This document shows positions 1 to 9,885 of a stretch of 48,527 nt of DNA, piece by piece (the stretch's first letter is position 1; each line of letters begins with the position of its first letter). Location: the NCBI GenBank assembly GCA_003254885.1, contig QANT01005284.1, positions 1-48,527 on the forward strand, given 5' to 3'. The notes beneath the pieces are model-generated. The model made no database searches and was not told the DNA's origin. It saw nothing but the letters and a program-made list of their open reading frames with translations. The DNA comes from Purshia tridentata. Lineage: Eukaryota; Streptophyta; Magnoliopsida; Rosales; Rosaceae. A program made the translations under genes and the position numbers.

Positions 1-504
1 GCAAGCTTATGAATTTCAACTATAACTACATCAACTCCAATGCAAGCCTCCCAAAATTGAGCTCAAAGTCTGCCATTTTCTTTCTTCATTTTCTTTAGTT
101 TTATATCTTGGGAGGGGGTTTTTTTTTNTTTTTTTTTTTTTTTTTGTGAAAATGGGTCTTCAACATGTCAAGAGTGGTTGTGATGGCTTGAGTGGATATT
201 AAGATGTGAAAATTTTGGGACCTCTTGTTTATCCTTATCCAATTTATCAACTTTTTCTAATCTATAATTCCTTTGAGAAAGTTGATAAATTGGATGGAGA
301 TAGACAAGAGGTTCCAAAAATTTTATATCTTGATATCCACTCAGACCATCACAATCTTGAGGTGAAGACCCATTTTCATCTGAAAAAAGAACCCAAAAAA
401 AATCTTTAAGTTAGAAAATCAAATAAAATGAAGAAAACCTAGAAAGAAAAAAGCAGACTTTGAGCTCCTAGGGCTCGAGTTGGGGTTGAAATTCCTAAGC
501 TTGC
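1..504. repeat. Long near-perfect hairpin (inverted repeat about 500 bp)
   Basis: The left arm (1 to about 257) and right arm (about 274 to 504) are reverse complements over nearly their whole length, with a loop of under 20 bases. The ends match (GCAAGCTTA at 1, TAAGCTTGC at 496-504) and the centre matches (TTATCAACTTT against AAAGTTGATAA). The arms differ by scattered substitutions and by the length of a T run that contains an N at 128. It may be a foldback/MITE element or a hairpin small-RNA locus. The left end coincides with the window edge, so no target duplication can be read. The short open frames inside are by-products of the repeat. Confidence 0.85.
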
Positions 505-926
505 TAGTTCATATGCGATTCAAAAAGAAAAAGAAAAAAAATGGACAAATATGTAGTGTGAGTTTTCACATAATTAAATCTAATCAATTTACCATAATCA
601 AATTAAAACACAAGAAGGAAAAAAAACAAAATCAAAGAGAGAGAGAGAGAGGGAGAGAGAATAAAATTTTATTATTATTATTTTGTAATTTTTTTAGTAG
701 AAAATGGTATTTAAATCAATAAAATATTCTAATATTACATAAGGTCAATGTAAATTTTTTTTTTCCATAATGGTCAATAAGTTTTGAAATTATATCTGAC
801 TTTGCTAAGGCCAATATACTTTTGGTCAATAGTAACTAAAATGAAATTATAAGAAGTTGTATTGATTAAAATGTAAATGTTAAATATTTTATTAATTTAT
901 TTGTAATTAACCCTAATTTATATACC
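505..926. other. AT-rich intergenic stretch with GA microsatellite
   Basis: There is no coding signal. The stretch contains a GA run at about 635-661 and poly-A/poly-T tracts; the rest is AT-rich spacer. Confidence 0.6.
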
Positions 927-1115
927 GTGGATCCTTTTCTCTTTTTTTTTCTTGGCCAAAAAAAAAAACTGCACGTTTCTCAATTGGCAATGAGATACAA
1001 CTCTAGCCTGCCACCAAATCCAACCCATGTACATTGGGTCCAAATTATCATCACCATTGAGTAACTTGACTTCAGTTTTGCTCACACGTGGTTGAGTTTA
1101 GTTTGACAGACATCG
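927..1115. repeat. Dispersed repeat D, copy 1 (second copy at 5697-5897)
   Basis: About 190 bp is shared in the same orientation with 5697-5897. Shared landmarks are TTCTCAATTGGC, CTGCCACCAAATCCA, TTGGGTCCAAA and the block CTCACACGTGGTTGAG followed by TTTAGTTTGA. The copies differ by substitutions and small indels, so the duplication is not recent. No reading frame is kept. Confidence 0.8.
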
Positions 1116-1184
1116 ATCTAAGTACTTTAGTTTCACAGACACCAATCTAAGTTCTTTAGTTGGACAGACACGAATTTACTTTAC
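1100..1184. repeat. 29-bp minisatellite, about three units
   Basis: Units start at 1100, 1129 and 1158; each begins AGTT followed by GACAGACA or a close variant and ends in CTTT. The matching place in copy 2 of repeat D (about 5868) has one unit, so the array expanded in this copy only. Confidence 0.75.
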
Positions 1185-1203
1185 AACCACACAAACGACC
1201 TAT

Positions 1204-1603
1204 GAAAATGCTTGGGTCCTCAAGCTTGAGGACCAACCTTGTCCTCAAGCCCGCCAAAAATCATAATTCTGTCATGCTGGCTCAAGATCAAAACCGTTCA
1301 ATTTTTAGATCACCTAATAAAGATCATTTCTGGAAAAAATTAACTCAATCGGAAATCGTTTGATTGTATAACTATTAACGAATAGATACATGGTTTAGTC
1401 TTTTAACTATGACCTTATATTTATTCGTTGACAATTGTACAACCAAACGATTTCCGATTGAGTTGATTTTTTGTAGAGATGATCTTTATTAGATAATCTA
1501 AAAATTGAACGGTTTTGATTTTGAATCGGTACGGCGGAATTATGACTTTTGGCGGGCTTGAGGACAAGGTTGGTCTTCAAGCTTGAGGACCCAAGCATTT
1601 TTC
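1204..1603. mobile_element. MITE-like element with long terminal inverted repeats
   Basis: Arms of about 185 bp (1204-1389 and about 1423-1603) are inverted copies. The outer ends read GAAAATGCTTGGGTCCTCAA and its complement, with a loop of about 35 bp. Translating each arm inward gives nearly the same peptide (MLGSSSLRTNLVLKPAK against MLGSSSLKTNLVLKPAK), a by-product of the symmetry and not a gene. No transposase is present. I could not fix a target-site duplication. Confidence 0.8.
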
Positions 1604-1622
1604 TTTTCTTTTTTAGTCCCGT

Positions 1623-1642
1623 TCTCTCTCTCTCTCTCTCTC
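1623..1642. repeat. CT microsatellite
   Basis: A run of about ten CT units lies just right of the MITE-like element and upstream of the F-box leader. Confidence 0.8.
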
Positions 1643-1731
1643 CTATCAGTCCCTCACTATTTGCTCGATCTGTGATTCTATATCGCTAAATTTGTTGAAA
1701 ATTTGAGATTTTCTGCAAATTTTATTGGAAA

Positions 1732-1992
1732 ATTGGGACTTTCTGCTAAGTTTGATGAAAGATTGGGATTTTCTACGTGGGAATTTGGGCAATGTTGCTT
1801 CCGTTCTAATTGGGGCTTATGCTTGCTGATGTAGCCAGGTACGAAAAAATCCCATAAATATTTTAGTTGTATTGGGAATTTGGGATCCTTGTTTCCTAGA
1901 TCTAGTGGGGATTCATTCTACTTTATATATGTGTATCTCGTGGTGTTTTGGAGAAAGTACCCTAGGGTAGATATCAGTTACTTCTGTCCTAN
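1732..1992 (+). other. Duplicated upstream region of F-box copy 1
   Basis: This matches 41714-41980 upstream of F-box copy 2, including GGCAATGTTGCTTCCGTTCT and the segment around GGTACGAAAAAAT, which could be a 5' leader intron donor (CCAG|GTACG). In copy 2 about 40 bp lie between the CTTCTGTCC block and the ATG. Here they are replaced by a single N at 1992 directly before the ATG, so leader sequence is probably missing from the assembly. Confidence 0.65.
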
Positions 1993-3366
1993 ATGGAGCA
2001 GATCCCAGTTGTCTCAAAAACAACATCTTCAGCAAGAAGACCATCAAAATTGATGACGAATATTACTATTGATGATCTGCCTGACATTTTATTGCATGAA
2101 ATCCTTTGTCGACTTCCTTGCAATAAATTGGTTTTTCAATCTAAGTGCGTCTCCAGGCGTTGGTGCACTCTCATCTCCAATCCTTTTTTCATTGGTCGTT
2201 TTTTGCGGCACCAAGTTAACAAACAAACGCCAATAAGAAGCACTCTGATAAATCCCAAAGGGGAGGATATCTTTACTAGAATGTCGTCCCCGGTATTCAA
2301 AACACTCATGACGGTCCACGGTTTGAAACAAGAGCCAGTTGTGATAGGGACGTATAATGACTTAGTTTTGTGTGCTAGCCAGTACGATCAAAGTGATTAC
2401 TACATCTGCAATCCAAACACCTCACAATGGGTTGCTCTTCCTCCTACCCCCACTAAATGGCAGCAGCCGGTACCAGTGGGATTCATCTGTGATATTCCCT
2501 ATTATAATTGTAAGCAAGACGATGATGCTTTGAAAGGATCAGATATCGTCCATCTTAATACTGAGTATCGGTGCCAGGTTGTGAGAATTCTTCCTAATGA
2601 GAAATTTGACGAGAAATATGATTGCTTCAAATTAGAGTTGGAGTTGTTTTCTTTTGAAACGGGTGAATGGAGAGTGTCAGTTGTATTAGCCCCACCAGGT
2701 TATTTGACTCTCAATTCCAAATTTAGCTTTGCTTACAGAGGATTGTTGTATTGGCTGGCTTGTTGGGATCCCCAAATTGCTGGGCTGGATCCGTTCATGA
2801 TCAACAACATCAACAATACTAGTACTAGTAGTAGCAATGGTGATGATGTTATTGATTATTATAAATGTCGTGTCCTTAAATTTGATGACCCAGATGTAGG
2901 TGGAGACGAAACTAGGTTGAGTACAGTTGAGTTCCTTGGTGTGTGTGGAGGGTGTGTACGGATGTGCAACTTCGACGATTACTCGTCTAGTTTATGTGTT
3001 TACGACTTGAAAGAAGAAGATGATCATGGCCAGATGGTTGTCTATGGAGTTAAAAAATTTTGTTTGGAACGCACAAGGGATTATTGGCTGGACCCAAATA
3101 TGTTTTCGGAGGATCATGGAGGGGAGGTTGAGCTAATAGCCTTTGACCCAAATAATGAGGATATCTTGTATCTAAATATCGGTGGAGATGTTGTCATGTG
3201 CAACATTTGTACAAGAGAGTGGTCGAAGTTGGCTGCATTTGGGAGTAATCTTAATATTAATAATTGCTTCTTCTCACTTGTGCTTCCATGGTGGCCGACA
3301 CCAGTTCCTAAACTTCCACAACATGTCCCTCATGAGCTAGCCTACGGTGGAGGAAATACCAGCTAG
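1993..3366 (+). CDS. F-box protein with F-box-associated C-terminal region, copy 1 (457 aa)
   Basis: This is a single-exon gene of 457 codons. An F-box lies at residues 26 to about 70 (core DDLPDILLHEILCRLP, then SKCVSRRW and LISNPFFIGRF), the usual Skp1-binding module of SCF ubiquitin ligases. The rest resembles plant F-box-associated domains (YYICNPNTSQWVALPP; FKLELELFSFETGEW; FAYRGLLYWLA), which are thought to bind the target protein. The target cannot be told from sequence. It is complete to the TAG, unlike its partial duplicate at 42015. An N touches the start codon, but the ATG is supported because copy 2 has the same start with a longer leader. It resembles Arabidopsis At5g07610-type F-box proteins from memory; no ortholog is claimed. 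Confidence 0.88.
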   Translation: MEQIPVVSKTTSSARRPSKLMTNITIDDLPDILLHEILCRLPCNKLVFQSKCVSRRWCTLISNPFFIGRFLRHQVNKQTPIRSTLINPKGEDIFTRMSSPVFKTLMTVHGLKQEPVVIGTYNDLVLCASQYDQSDYYICNPNTSQWVALPPTPTKWQQPVPVGFICDIPYYNCKQDDDALKGSDIVHLNTEYRCQVVRILPNEKFDEKYDCFKLELELFSFETGEWRVSVVLAPPGYLTLNSKFSFAYRGLLYWLACWDPQIAGLDPFMINNINNTSTSSSNGDDVIDYYKCRVLKFDDPDVGGDETRLSTVEFLGVCGGCVRMCNFDDYSSSLCVYDLKEEDDHGQMVVYGVKKFCLERTRDYWLDPNMFSEDHGGEVELIAFDPNNEDILYLNIGGDVVMCNICTREWSKLAAFGSNLNINNCFFSLVLPWWPTPVPKLPQHVPHELAYGGGNTS

Positions 3367-4053
3367 CTTGGAGAGGGTTCAGCAAGTCCAACTTTTATTA
3401 AATAGCTAGCTAGTATATTAGAAGAAATAAAGTAATAGACTCTTATGGAATAAAGTTGGGTTATATAAATTTGATTTATGTTCAGCAATGCGCGTATTAT
3501 TAGTGACTTGATTGTTTGTTTCATTATTTATTTTGTTCAACTGTTTTTTAGTATATATGGATCAAGAGCACTTTGAATTTAAATAATTGTGTTTTATATA
3601 TGCCCAATTTATTAATTAAAGCAGGAATTTTCAGCATATACCTTGGAGAGGGTTCAGCAAGTCCAACTTTTATTAAGTTGGATTGGAACTGCAGTGGTTT
3701 TGGGTTTCATTTTTTCTGGTGCAGTTGGTGATCTGTTTTGGCTTTGTTAATTATTTGTTTTAGATTTCTGGGTGCACTTGGCGTAATTCCTTGTTCTGGT
3801 TAATTTCCATTAGGGCATGGAGCTATGCACCATGCTCAAAGTGATCTCATTTCCTTTTAGGTTTTTCTAGCTGCAGGTAAATTTTGCTTTCTCTTCAGAC
3901 TGAGCCATTTTTTTATATTTTATCAGACCATTGCTCTGGTTTTGGCCTGCTAGTTGCACACTTTTTATTTTTGCCTTCTTCATGGCCTTGTTTAGAAAAT
4001 CAAGTTGAAGTTGAGGAGTGTGTAATTTCCAATGTAGTCGCCTTCAATGAGAG
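3367..4053. other. Region 3' of F-box copy 1 with a 34-bp direct repeat
   Basis: This is probably 3' UTR and spacer. A block of about 34 bp beginning CTTGGAGAGGGTTCAGCAAG occurs at about 3368 and again at about 3642, roughly 273 bp apart, suggesting a small local duplication of the stop-codon-proximal sequence. No gene is seen. Confidence 0.6.
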
Positions 4054-4331
4054 CATTAATATGTCTTCGTTGGCTTGGACTTGATTTTTTGATGAGTCAT
4101 CAATGGATATGGTTCATGAAATGGTTAAATGAATCTTATTACCAACTTCAAGCGGCATTGTTGGGAGATGAAGTATTTCTGATTGAATTTATGATAGGAA
4201 CTTCTGTTCATAATCCAAAAGATTTTAGTAGCATTAAGAAAAATGAAAGGGAAGTGAAGTGATGAGAAGAATATTGAATCTAATGTGATTGGAAAACTTA
4301 AAGATCTAGCCATCGAATCAGCTGCTTCATG
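4054..4331 (+). repeat. Dispersed repeat R, copy 1
   Basis: The sequence beginning CATTAATATGTCTTCGTTGG also occurs at 6701-6972 (same strand) and 8113-8358 (opposite strand). Copies share long blocks such as GTTCATGAAATG, TTGGGAGATGAAGTATTTC and CATAATCCAAAAGATTT. All copies carry scattered stops, so this is a decayed coding fragment or a non-coding repeat. I do not recognise its source. Confidence 0.8.
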
Positions 4332-4504
4332 GTTGGTAAACTACTCTAAATTATGTTGATTTGTGTGTGGGCTCTTTGTTCTTTGTTCTCAGCAGAGTTC
4401 TCCATATAACATCATCATCATCATCATCGTCAGCTTTGAAAGGCATCTCTTGAATAAGCCTCAAGATCTCAGCTTATTTGATTCTGACATATAGTTTTCA
4501 TATA

Positions 4505-4770
4505 CTCCTTTTGGTCTTCCAGGTGATTTTTCTCTTTGCATCTTCCCATTTATAGCAATTTGCCAATGGCCATATCTTCTTAGGTACCGTCTTTAGACTT
4601 TTTACTTTGTTTTAATATTTTTTTCTCTTTAATTTCCAAGAATTGCACCTGTTTGAAACTAATGTCTTTGGTGTTAATTTTTATTTCTTTGGCATTTGCT
4701 GAAGATTGAAGATTAACTAGATAGCTACACCATTTTAAGTCCTGGACTGACTTATGTTATCCTTATTTTC
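4505..4770 (+). pseudogene. Relic of UBC exon 4 and flanking introns
   Basis: It aligns in the same orientation with about 39137-39410 of the intact E2 gene: end of intron 3, exon 4 and start of intron 4. The exon equivalent is about 4523-4583. It keeps the acceptor and GTGATTTTTCTC, then loses parts of the proline-rich stretch and gains CATTTATAG, which breaks the frame before the catalytic cysteine. The downstream intron match continues through GATAGCTACACCATTT. Retained introns show it arose from genomic DNA and not from mRNA. Confidence 0.8.
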
Positions 4771-5696
4771 AAATTTATAGCCTTGCAGTTTTACTAGTAT
4801 ATGCATTCCACACACACATTGGCCCACTTGCTCATGCACACTTCAAACCTGATATGGAAAGTCTTATGACCTGTTTATATGAGCTAAGTCTTATGGTGAG
4901 TTACAAATCGAACTTGCATGGGTAAATTTAAAAGCATTTACTGACTTGCATGGAAGCCTACCACCTTGCCTTATGTGGAAGTGAAAATATGTTTTCAACT
5001 TCTTCTCCAAAATGCTCCAACTTGCCTTATTCGGGACCCTTATAATTTTAGGACGCTCATCTTTGTTAATGCATCCATAATACCCAGGAATACAAGTGAG
5101 TGCTTCATGATGATACTCCAATTTTTATCTGCAAAAAAAATTCATGCCAAAATTAATAGTAAAAACATACCACATACATAGAATGCTATTAATAGTTATA
5201 TAGAGAGCTTCTCTGTTGCGGAATAGAGAAGTGGAACAAAGATGCGGAAGAGAGAAGGGTGCTGGATTGGGGCCTACCAACCAATGCAAGAGGGGACCAC
5301 TTATTTGAGTGTGAATCCGTTTTTATCCGTATTTTATCCGCAGGAGAGAAAAACCCTAGCTATATATATATATATACATATATTAAACATTACTTGATGT
5401 GGGGCAGTTGCTCCATTCCCTCCAATGCATAACAGATTGAACACTATGATAATCTAAATTAGTTTATTACTAATTGAATCAAAAAGAAAAACACAAAAAA
5501 GAACCGATCATTTTTAAACTTATTTGGTTCTTTGAAAAACTAACCAAAAATTTAAGTGCAAAGTAGAAATAAATTCAACTTATTTGAAATTAAAATTTTC
5601 TCAAATCTTTTTGTTAAAAAATAAAATAGAGAAAAGTAATTGATATATTTTTGATAAAGTCATATACACACTGAAAAAAAACACATTATTTGATAC
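4771..5696. other. Intergenic, no gene seen
   Basis: AT-rich spacer with a TA run at about 5361-5375. Short open frames on both strands show no family similarity. Confidence 0.5.
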
Positions 5697-5897
5697 CGTG
5701 GGCTCCTTAAACTGCAATTTTTTTTTTTGTTGGCCGAAAAATACTGCAAGTTCTCAATTGGCGATGAGATGCAACTCCAGGCTGCCACCAAATCCAGCCT
5801 ATGAACTTTGGGTCCAAACTATCATTCACAATTGAGTAACTTGGCTTCAGTTTTGCTCACACGTGGTTGAGTTTAGTTTGATAGATACGAATTTACC
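5697..5897. repeat. Dispersed repeat D, copy 2
   Basis: This is the partner of 927-1115 in the same orientation. It ends at GATACGAATTTACC, immediately before the LINE fragment on the minus strand, which may mark where that element landed. Confidence 0.75.
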
Positions 5898-5934
5898 TTT
5901 TTTTGGTAGGAGGGAAGAAAACAAAATAAACTAG

Positions 5935-6712
5935 CTAAAAACAAAGAATCTTCAAAAAAAGTATGAGAGCACACCAAGAAGGGGGATGGCTGAAAAATTG
6001 CAGCGCCAAGTCAAGAGAATGACCAAAAGAAGCAAGGCCATCAGCAACATGGTTTCTTTCCCTGTAAATATGAGATAAGCAGCAGGTCCAATCCCTTTTG
6101 AGGAGATCTTGACAGGAAGCAATCAAGGAGCCAAGAGGGTGATTAAGACAATCACAATGGAGCACCAACTGAACTGCACAAGCAGAATCCATCTCTACAA
6201 GAATATTTTTAAAGCCACTATTCCAAGCCAAGGAGAGACCATGAAATAAACCCCATAACTCAGCAGCTAAAATCTCACCTCTACCAAGATTGGCAGCAAA
6301 ACCTAAAACCCAACAACCATTACAATCTCTTAGAACTCCCCCAGCACTAATCGACCCGTAAGGCCCACTTTTTACTCCCATCAACATTCAGCTTGAACCA
6401 CTCAACAGGAGGAGGCATCCAAGAGAGCATCAACTGAGTTTTAGATCTTTGAATAGCAGAAGCAGAATTAGCATTGTACCACTCAAGAGCAGCTGTTCTA
6501 ATGCAAACTTGAGGCTGCCCAGGGAAGGAGAAACCAGGCTCAAAAATCCTTTTACTCCTCCAAGACCAAAGAAGCCAGCAACCAAAACAAAAGAGCACAT
6601 TCCAAGCAACCCCACCATGGGAGACCTTCTTGGAAATCAGGTTGATCTTTAACCAATTAGCAAACACAATGCCAGGGGATTCTAAAGTATGAATGGGATT
6701 CATTAATATCAT
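5935..6712 (-). pseudogene. LINE-type RNase H domain fragment (frameshifted)
   Basis: Read on the minus strand, two overlapping frames (6712-6347 and 6387-5935) together give the C-terminal RNase H domain found in plant non-LTR retrotransposons and related RVT_3 proteins. The first frame ends PPPVEWFKLNVDGSKK and the second continues SISAGGVLRDCNGCWVLGF, then AAELWGL, VEMDSACAV and HVADGLASF. All four acidic positions (D, E, D, D) can be seen. A frameshift near 6350-6390 and the absence of reverse transcriptase and endonuclease mark it as a 5'-truncated dead copy. No clear target duplication was found. It is unrelated to the RNase H1-like gene at 25471. Confidence 0.82.
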
Positions 6713-6972
6713 GTCTTCGTTGGCTTGGACTTGATTTTTTGATGATTTATCAATGGATATGGTTCATGAAATGATTAAATGAATCTTCTTACCAACTTCA
6801 AGCAGAATTGTTGGGAGATGAAGTATTTCTGATTGAATTTATCATAGGAACTCCTGATCATAATCCAAAAGATTTCAGTTGCATTAAGAAATATGAAAAG
6901 GAAGTCAAATGATGAGAAGAATTTCTAATGTGACTGGAAAACTCAAAGATTTAGCCATAAAATCTGCTTCAC
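6701..6972 (+). repeat. Dispersed repeat R, copy 2
   Basis: Same orientation as copy 1 at 4054. It follows the LINE fragment directly and at its right end joins a short piece (ATTACTTTGTTTTAATATTT) resembling the UBC intron 4 start, as also found downstream of copy 1. Confidence 0.78.
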
Positions 6973-7104
6973 TAAAAATATTACTTTGTTTTAATATTTG
7001 TTTTCTGCTCACCCACCAACTCAGCCTTCAAAGCCTCAGTCCTCTTCTTATTATTCCCAAACAGCTTTTTACTCCATTTACTAAGCTACTTTGCCACAAA
7101 ACGA

Positions 7105-7920
7105 AGGTTCTTTAGTTCTCTTGTCTTTCTAAGACTCTAACCATGCTTTTCCTATAGATATGTAAAATACGTGAAGTTCTGGGTGTTTCGACCGATAATG
7201 TTGCCGAGTACTGAGCTGTTATTTTAGGTTCAAAGCGTGCGCTTAAAAAAGGTTTTACTAGGATTGTCGTTCAAGGCGACTCCAAGCTCGTCCGTGTGCA
7301 GGTTTGTTGGTGTTGTTATCTTCTCCTGATTCGGGTGTTTTATGTTATCTCTCATTCTTTGTGTTGCTGGTTTAAAATGGTTTTATCAATCCCCAGACCT
7401 CGATCTGGTGTGCGCAGTTTTGATTTGCACATACCGCTTGGTGTTCTGAGATGCCATCTTTGTTGTCCTTGATTGATTTTTGAGAAAGGAAAGTTTGATA
7501 TGTTATATATTCTGTTTGAATGTGTTATAGCTTAAAACAAACTCTGTTCAGTGTCGTAATTCCTTAATTTGCAACCTCAAAAGTGTCTTTCATTACATCT
7601 GGTGTTTATGTTGGTTTTGATGCTTCAGCAGTACTGCATGTATTTTGCTCTTTTTTTCTTTTTCCTCTGTCCTGCAACTTTATGATTGAGAAATATTACT
7701 GGAATAGGTTCAGAGTTTATGGAAGGTGAAAAACCAAAACATGTCTGATTTGCTTGAAGAGGTGAAGAAACTGAAGGATTAATTTCTCTCCTTCCAGATT
7801 AGTCATGTTCTTAGGGTGAGTAAGTAACAAGTTGATTCTGTTTATCTCTTGTACTATGTGATACTTTTGTAGGAATTCTTGTCATATTCGTGTCTTGTAT
7901 TGGTTGCCTTCGTACCTATA
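7105..7920 (+). pseudogene. Duplicated fragment of the RNase H1-like gene (exons 6-7 with introns)
   Basis: It matches 26932-27755 of the intact gene through exon 6, intron 6, exon 7 and part of intron 7. The exon 6 equivalent is 7158-7301 and the exon 7 equivalent 7708-7815; both have the lengths of the real exons (144 and 108 nt) with splice sites kept. Exon 6 has CGA to TGA directly after the catalytic Glu (GCCGAGTACTGA). Exon 7 has AAA to TAA (AAGGATTAA). The flanking exons are absent. This is a DNA-level duplicate and cannot encode the enzyme. Confidence 0.88.
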
Positions 7921-8112
7921 GCTGGAAAACGATATATGAGGTGTGTTAAGTTGAAGGAGCCTCTGGTGCACCTGGATTGATATAAAAGAGGAGCTACATG
8001 CAATTCTTGTTGGGGACCAGAGCCTCATCCAACATGTAAGGAATACGGACACCAAGAACAAAGTGTACACAGACACACACACAAATCAACATAATTAAAA
8101 GTTTCCCAACCA

Positions 8113-8358
8113 CGAAGCAGATTTGATGGCTAAATCTTTGAGTTTTCCAATCACATTAGATTCAAAATTCTTCTCATCATTTGACTTCCTTTTTATATTT
8201 CTTCATGCAACTAAAATCTTTTGGATTATGAACAGAAGTTCCTATCATCAGAAATACTTCATCTCCCAGCAATGCAGCTTCAAGTGGTAATAAGATTCAT
8301 TTAACCATTTCATGAAACATATCTAGACTCATCAAAAAAATCAAGTCCAAGCCAACGA
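8113..8358 (-). repeat. Dispersed repeat R, copy 3 (inverted)
   Basis: Reverse complement of copies 1 and 2. It abuts the inverted UBC duplicate that starts at 8361, so R borders UBC-derived sequence in several places. Confidence 0.78.
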
Positions 8359-8360
8359 TT

Positions 8361-9885
8361 ACGTGACTATCTATTGCGGACACGATTCTTTTCTCAGACT
8401 CCAAATCAAAAGAAAAAATTATTTTAATTTCATTTATGCTTTACAAGGACAACTTGGTAGGTCTAGCAAATCCAAATCACAACTTATTAATCTCAAGATT
8501 GATTCAATTATCGCTTTGTCGAGTCTTTCATGTTTTTTTTTTTTTTTTTTTTTTNTTTTTTTTTTTTTTTTTTTCATTTTTTACTTTGGCCATCTTAATT
8601 CTAACTTATTTTCTGAGATCTCCCCAAGCTAATTCCCCAGTCCCCATTAACCTTTCAATGATTCGTTTGGTAGCAGAAATTTACAGATTAAGCAAAACGT
8701 CTATTTTCTCAAATCTGCTTGGTATGGCAAAGATGGTGGACATAATCTTGTTTGTATTCATGCATGTTGCAAATATGCCATCTGCTTTGATACCCACCTC
8801 ACTCAATATAATGTAAATTCCGCAATGGATTTCATCAAACATGGCAGCCAATATGTAAAGGGGTGGAGGAGACATAGCCCCTTGCCAATCCCCCTCTCAA
8901 TAACATTGATCAAATAGTACTACAATTCAAAACTCTCTTTTTTATACATAGTTAATAAATATTTGTCATGTCATTACACCTTATCATCATGGAACCACCA
9001 CCTCGTCTCCTTTGGAGATCTGCCATTCCTACGTTCTTCACATAACGCGCGTTGCTGCACAAATTATGGTCGCACATTTATTATAACAAATACACCACGG
9101 GGTGAAATCATCAAAGCATGAACTCAACAATTGGACCAAACCTTCACAGTGGAACTCTATAACATGGAGAGAATGCTGATACAGATGGAACTAACAGTCA
9201 TGGCTGGGGACCATGAATCATATAGAATATCTGCAAAGAAAATTTAAGAGAAAAGAAAAAGCATAATTTTGGATGTCATTTGTTGAACAATACCACAAGT
9301 AATAGCTTGCAGAATGAGGAACAAGGAAATACCGTTTTCAGTTGTCTCAACAACTAGATCATAATGACAAAATTGAAAATTTGAATCCGCCTTTTGAACA
9401 TGCACTACTTTTGGAAACCTTTTTGTTTCCAAAAGTAACATAATAGTCTTTTTGTTTGTGATTCATATATTTGTCAAAGCAAGTTGGGTTCTTCAATTTG
9501 TTACAATGGTAGTCTGAACTTTAAAAGGTCAACCCGAATAAGAAAGTCAAAAGCAAACATTTGTATGAGCACCTAGAGTATTTTATCCAATACCCACAGC
9601 CTCACAGCTTTGATGACCTTACAGGTACCCCATGCCTTTGGACTCACAAGTGTTGCCTCATAAAGTAACCAAAAACGGAGTTGGTAGTTAAAAATCATGC
9701 TTCACTATAACCTATCATCAGAACTTCTTAAGTATTCCTAGCCCTTTGATATTAAATTCACAGTTTGATTATTATACTTGATTTCATTCAAAGATAAAAA
9801 CTATCTGCTATTCTGCATAACTTTCACAGTTCACTACTAGATCTGATTGTGGACTGAGCACCACAATAACTTCTAGTTCATAATA
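8361..9885 (-). pseudogene. Inverted UBC pseudogene fragment (part of intron 4, exons 5-6, 3' flank)
   Basis: The minus strand aligns with about 39865-41550 of the intact E2 gene. The exon 5 equivalent is 9230-9142 (89 nt, splice sites kept) but has TCG to TAG at 9159-9157. The exon 6 equivalent is 9054-8974, 81 nt instead of 96, having lost about 14 nt after CAACGC and one base in AACTGTAGG. Exons 1-3 and the catalytic exon 4 are missing here, although an exon 4 relic lies at 4505. A T tract with one N at 8555 interrupts the 3' flank. It is a non-functional, DNA-level inverted copy. Confidence 0.9.

Noticed and set aside
1160-1598. Pair of similar small ORFs on opposite strands
   Set aside because: They are the two arms of the MITE-like inverted repeat.
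5935-6712. A functional RNase H gene on the minus strand
   Set aside because: Frameshifted and lacks all other parts; it is a LINE remnant.
9244-9441. 65-codon minus-strand frame
   Set aside because: Translated intron 4 of the inverted UBC copy; not coding in the intact gene.
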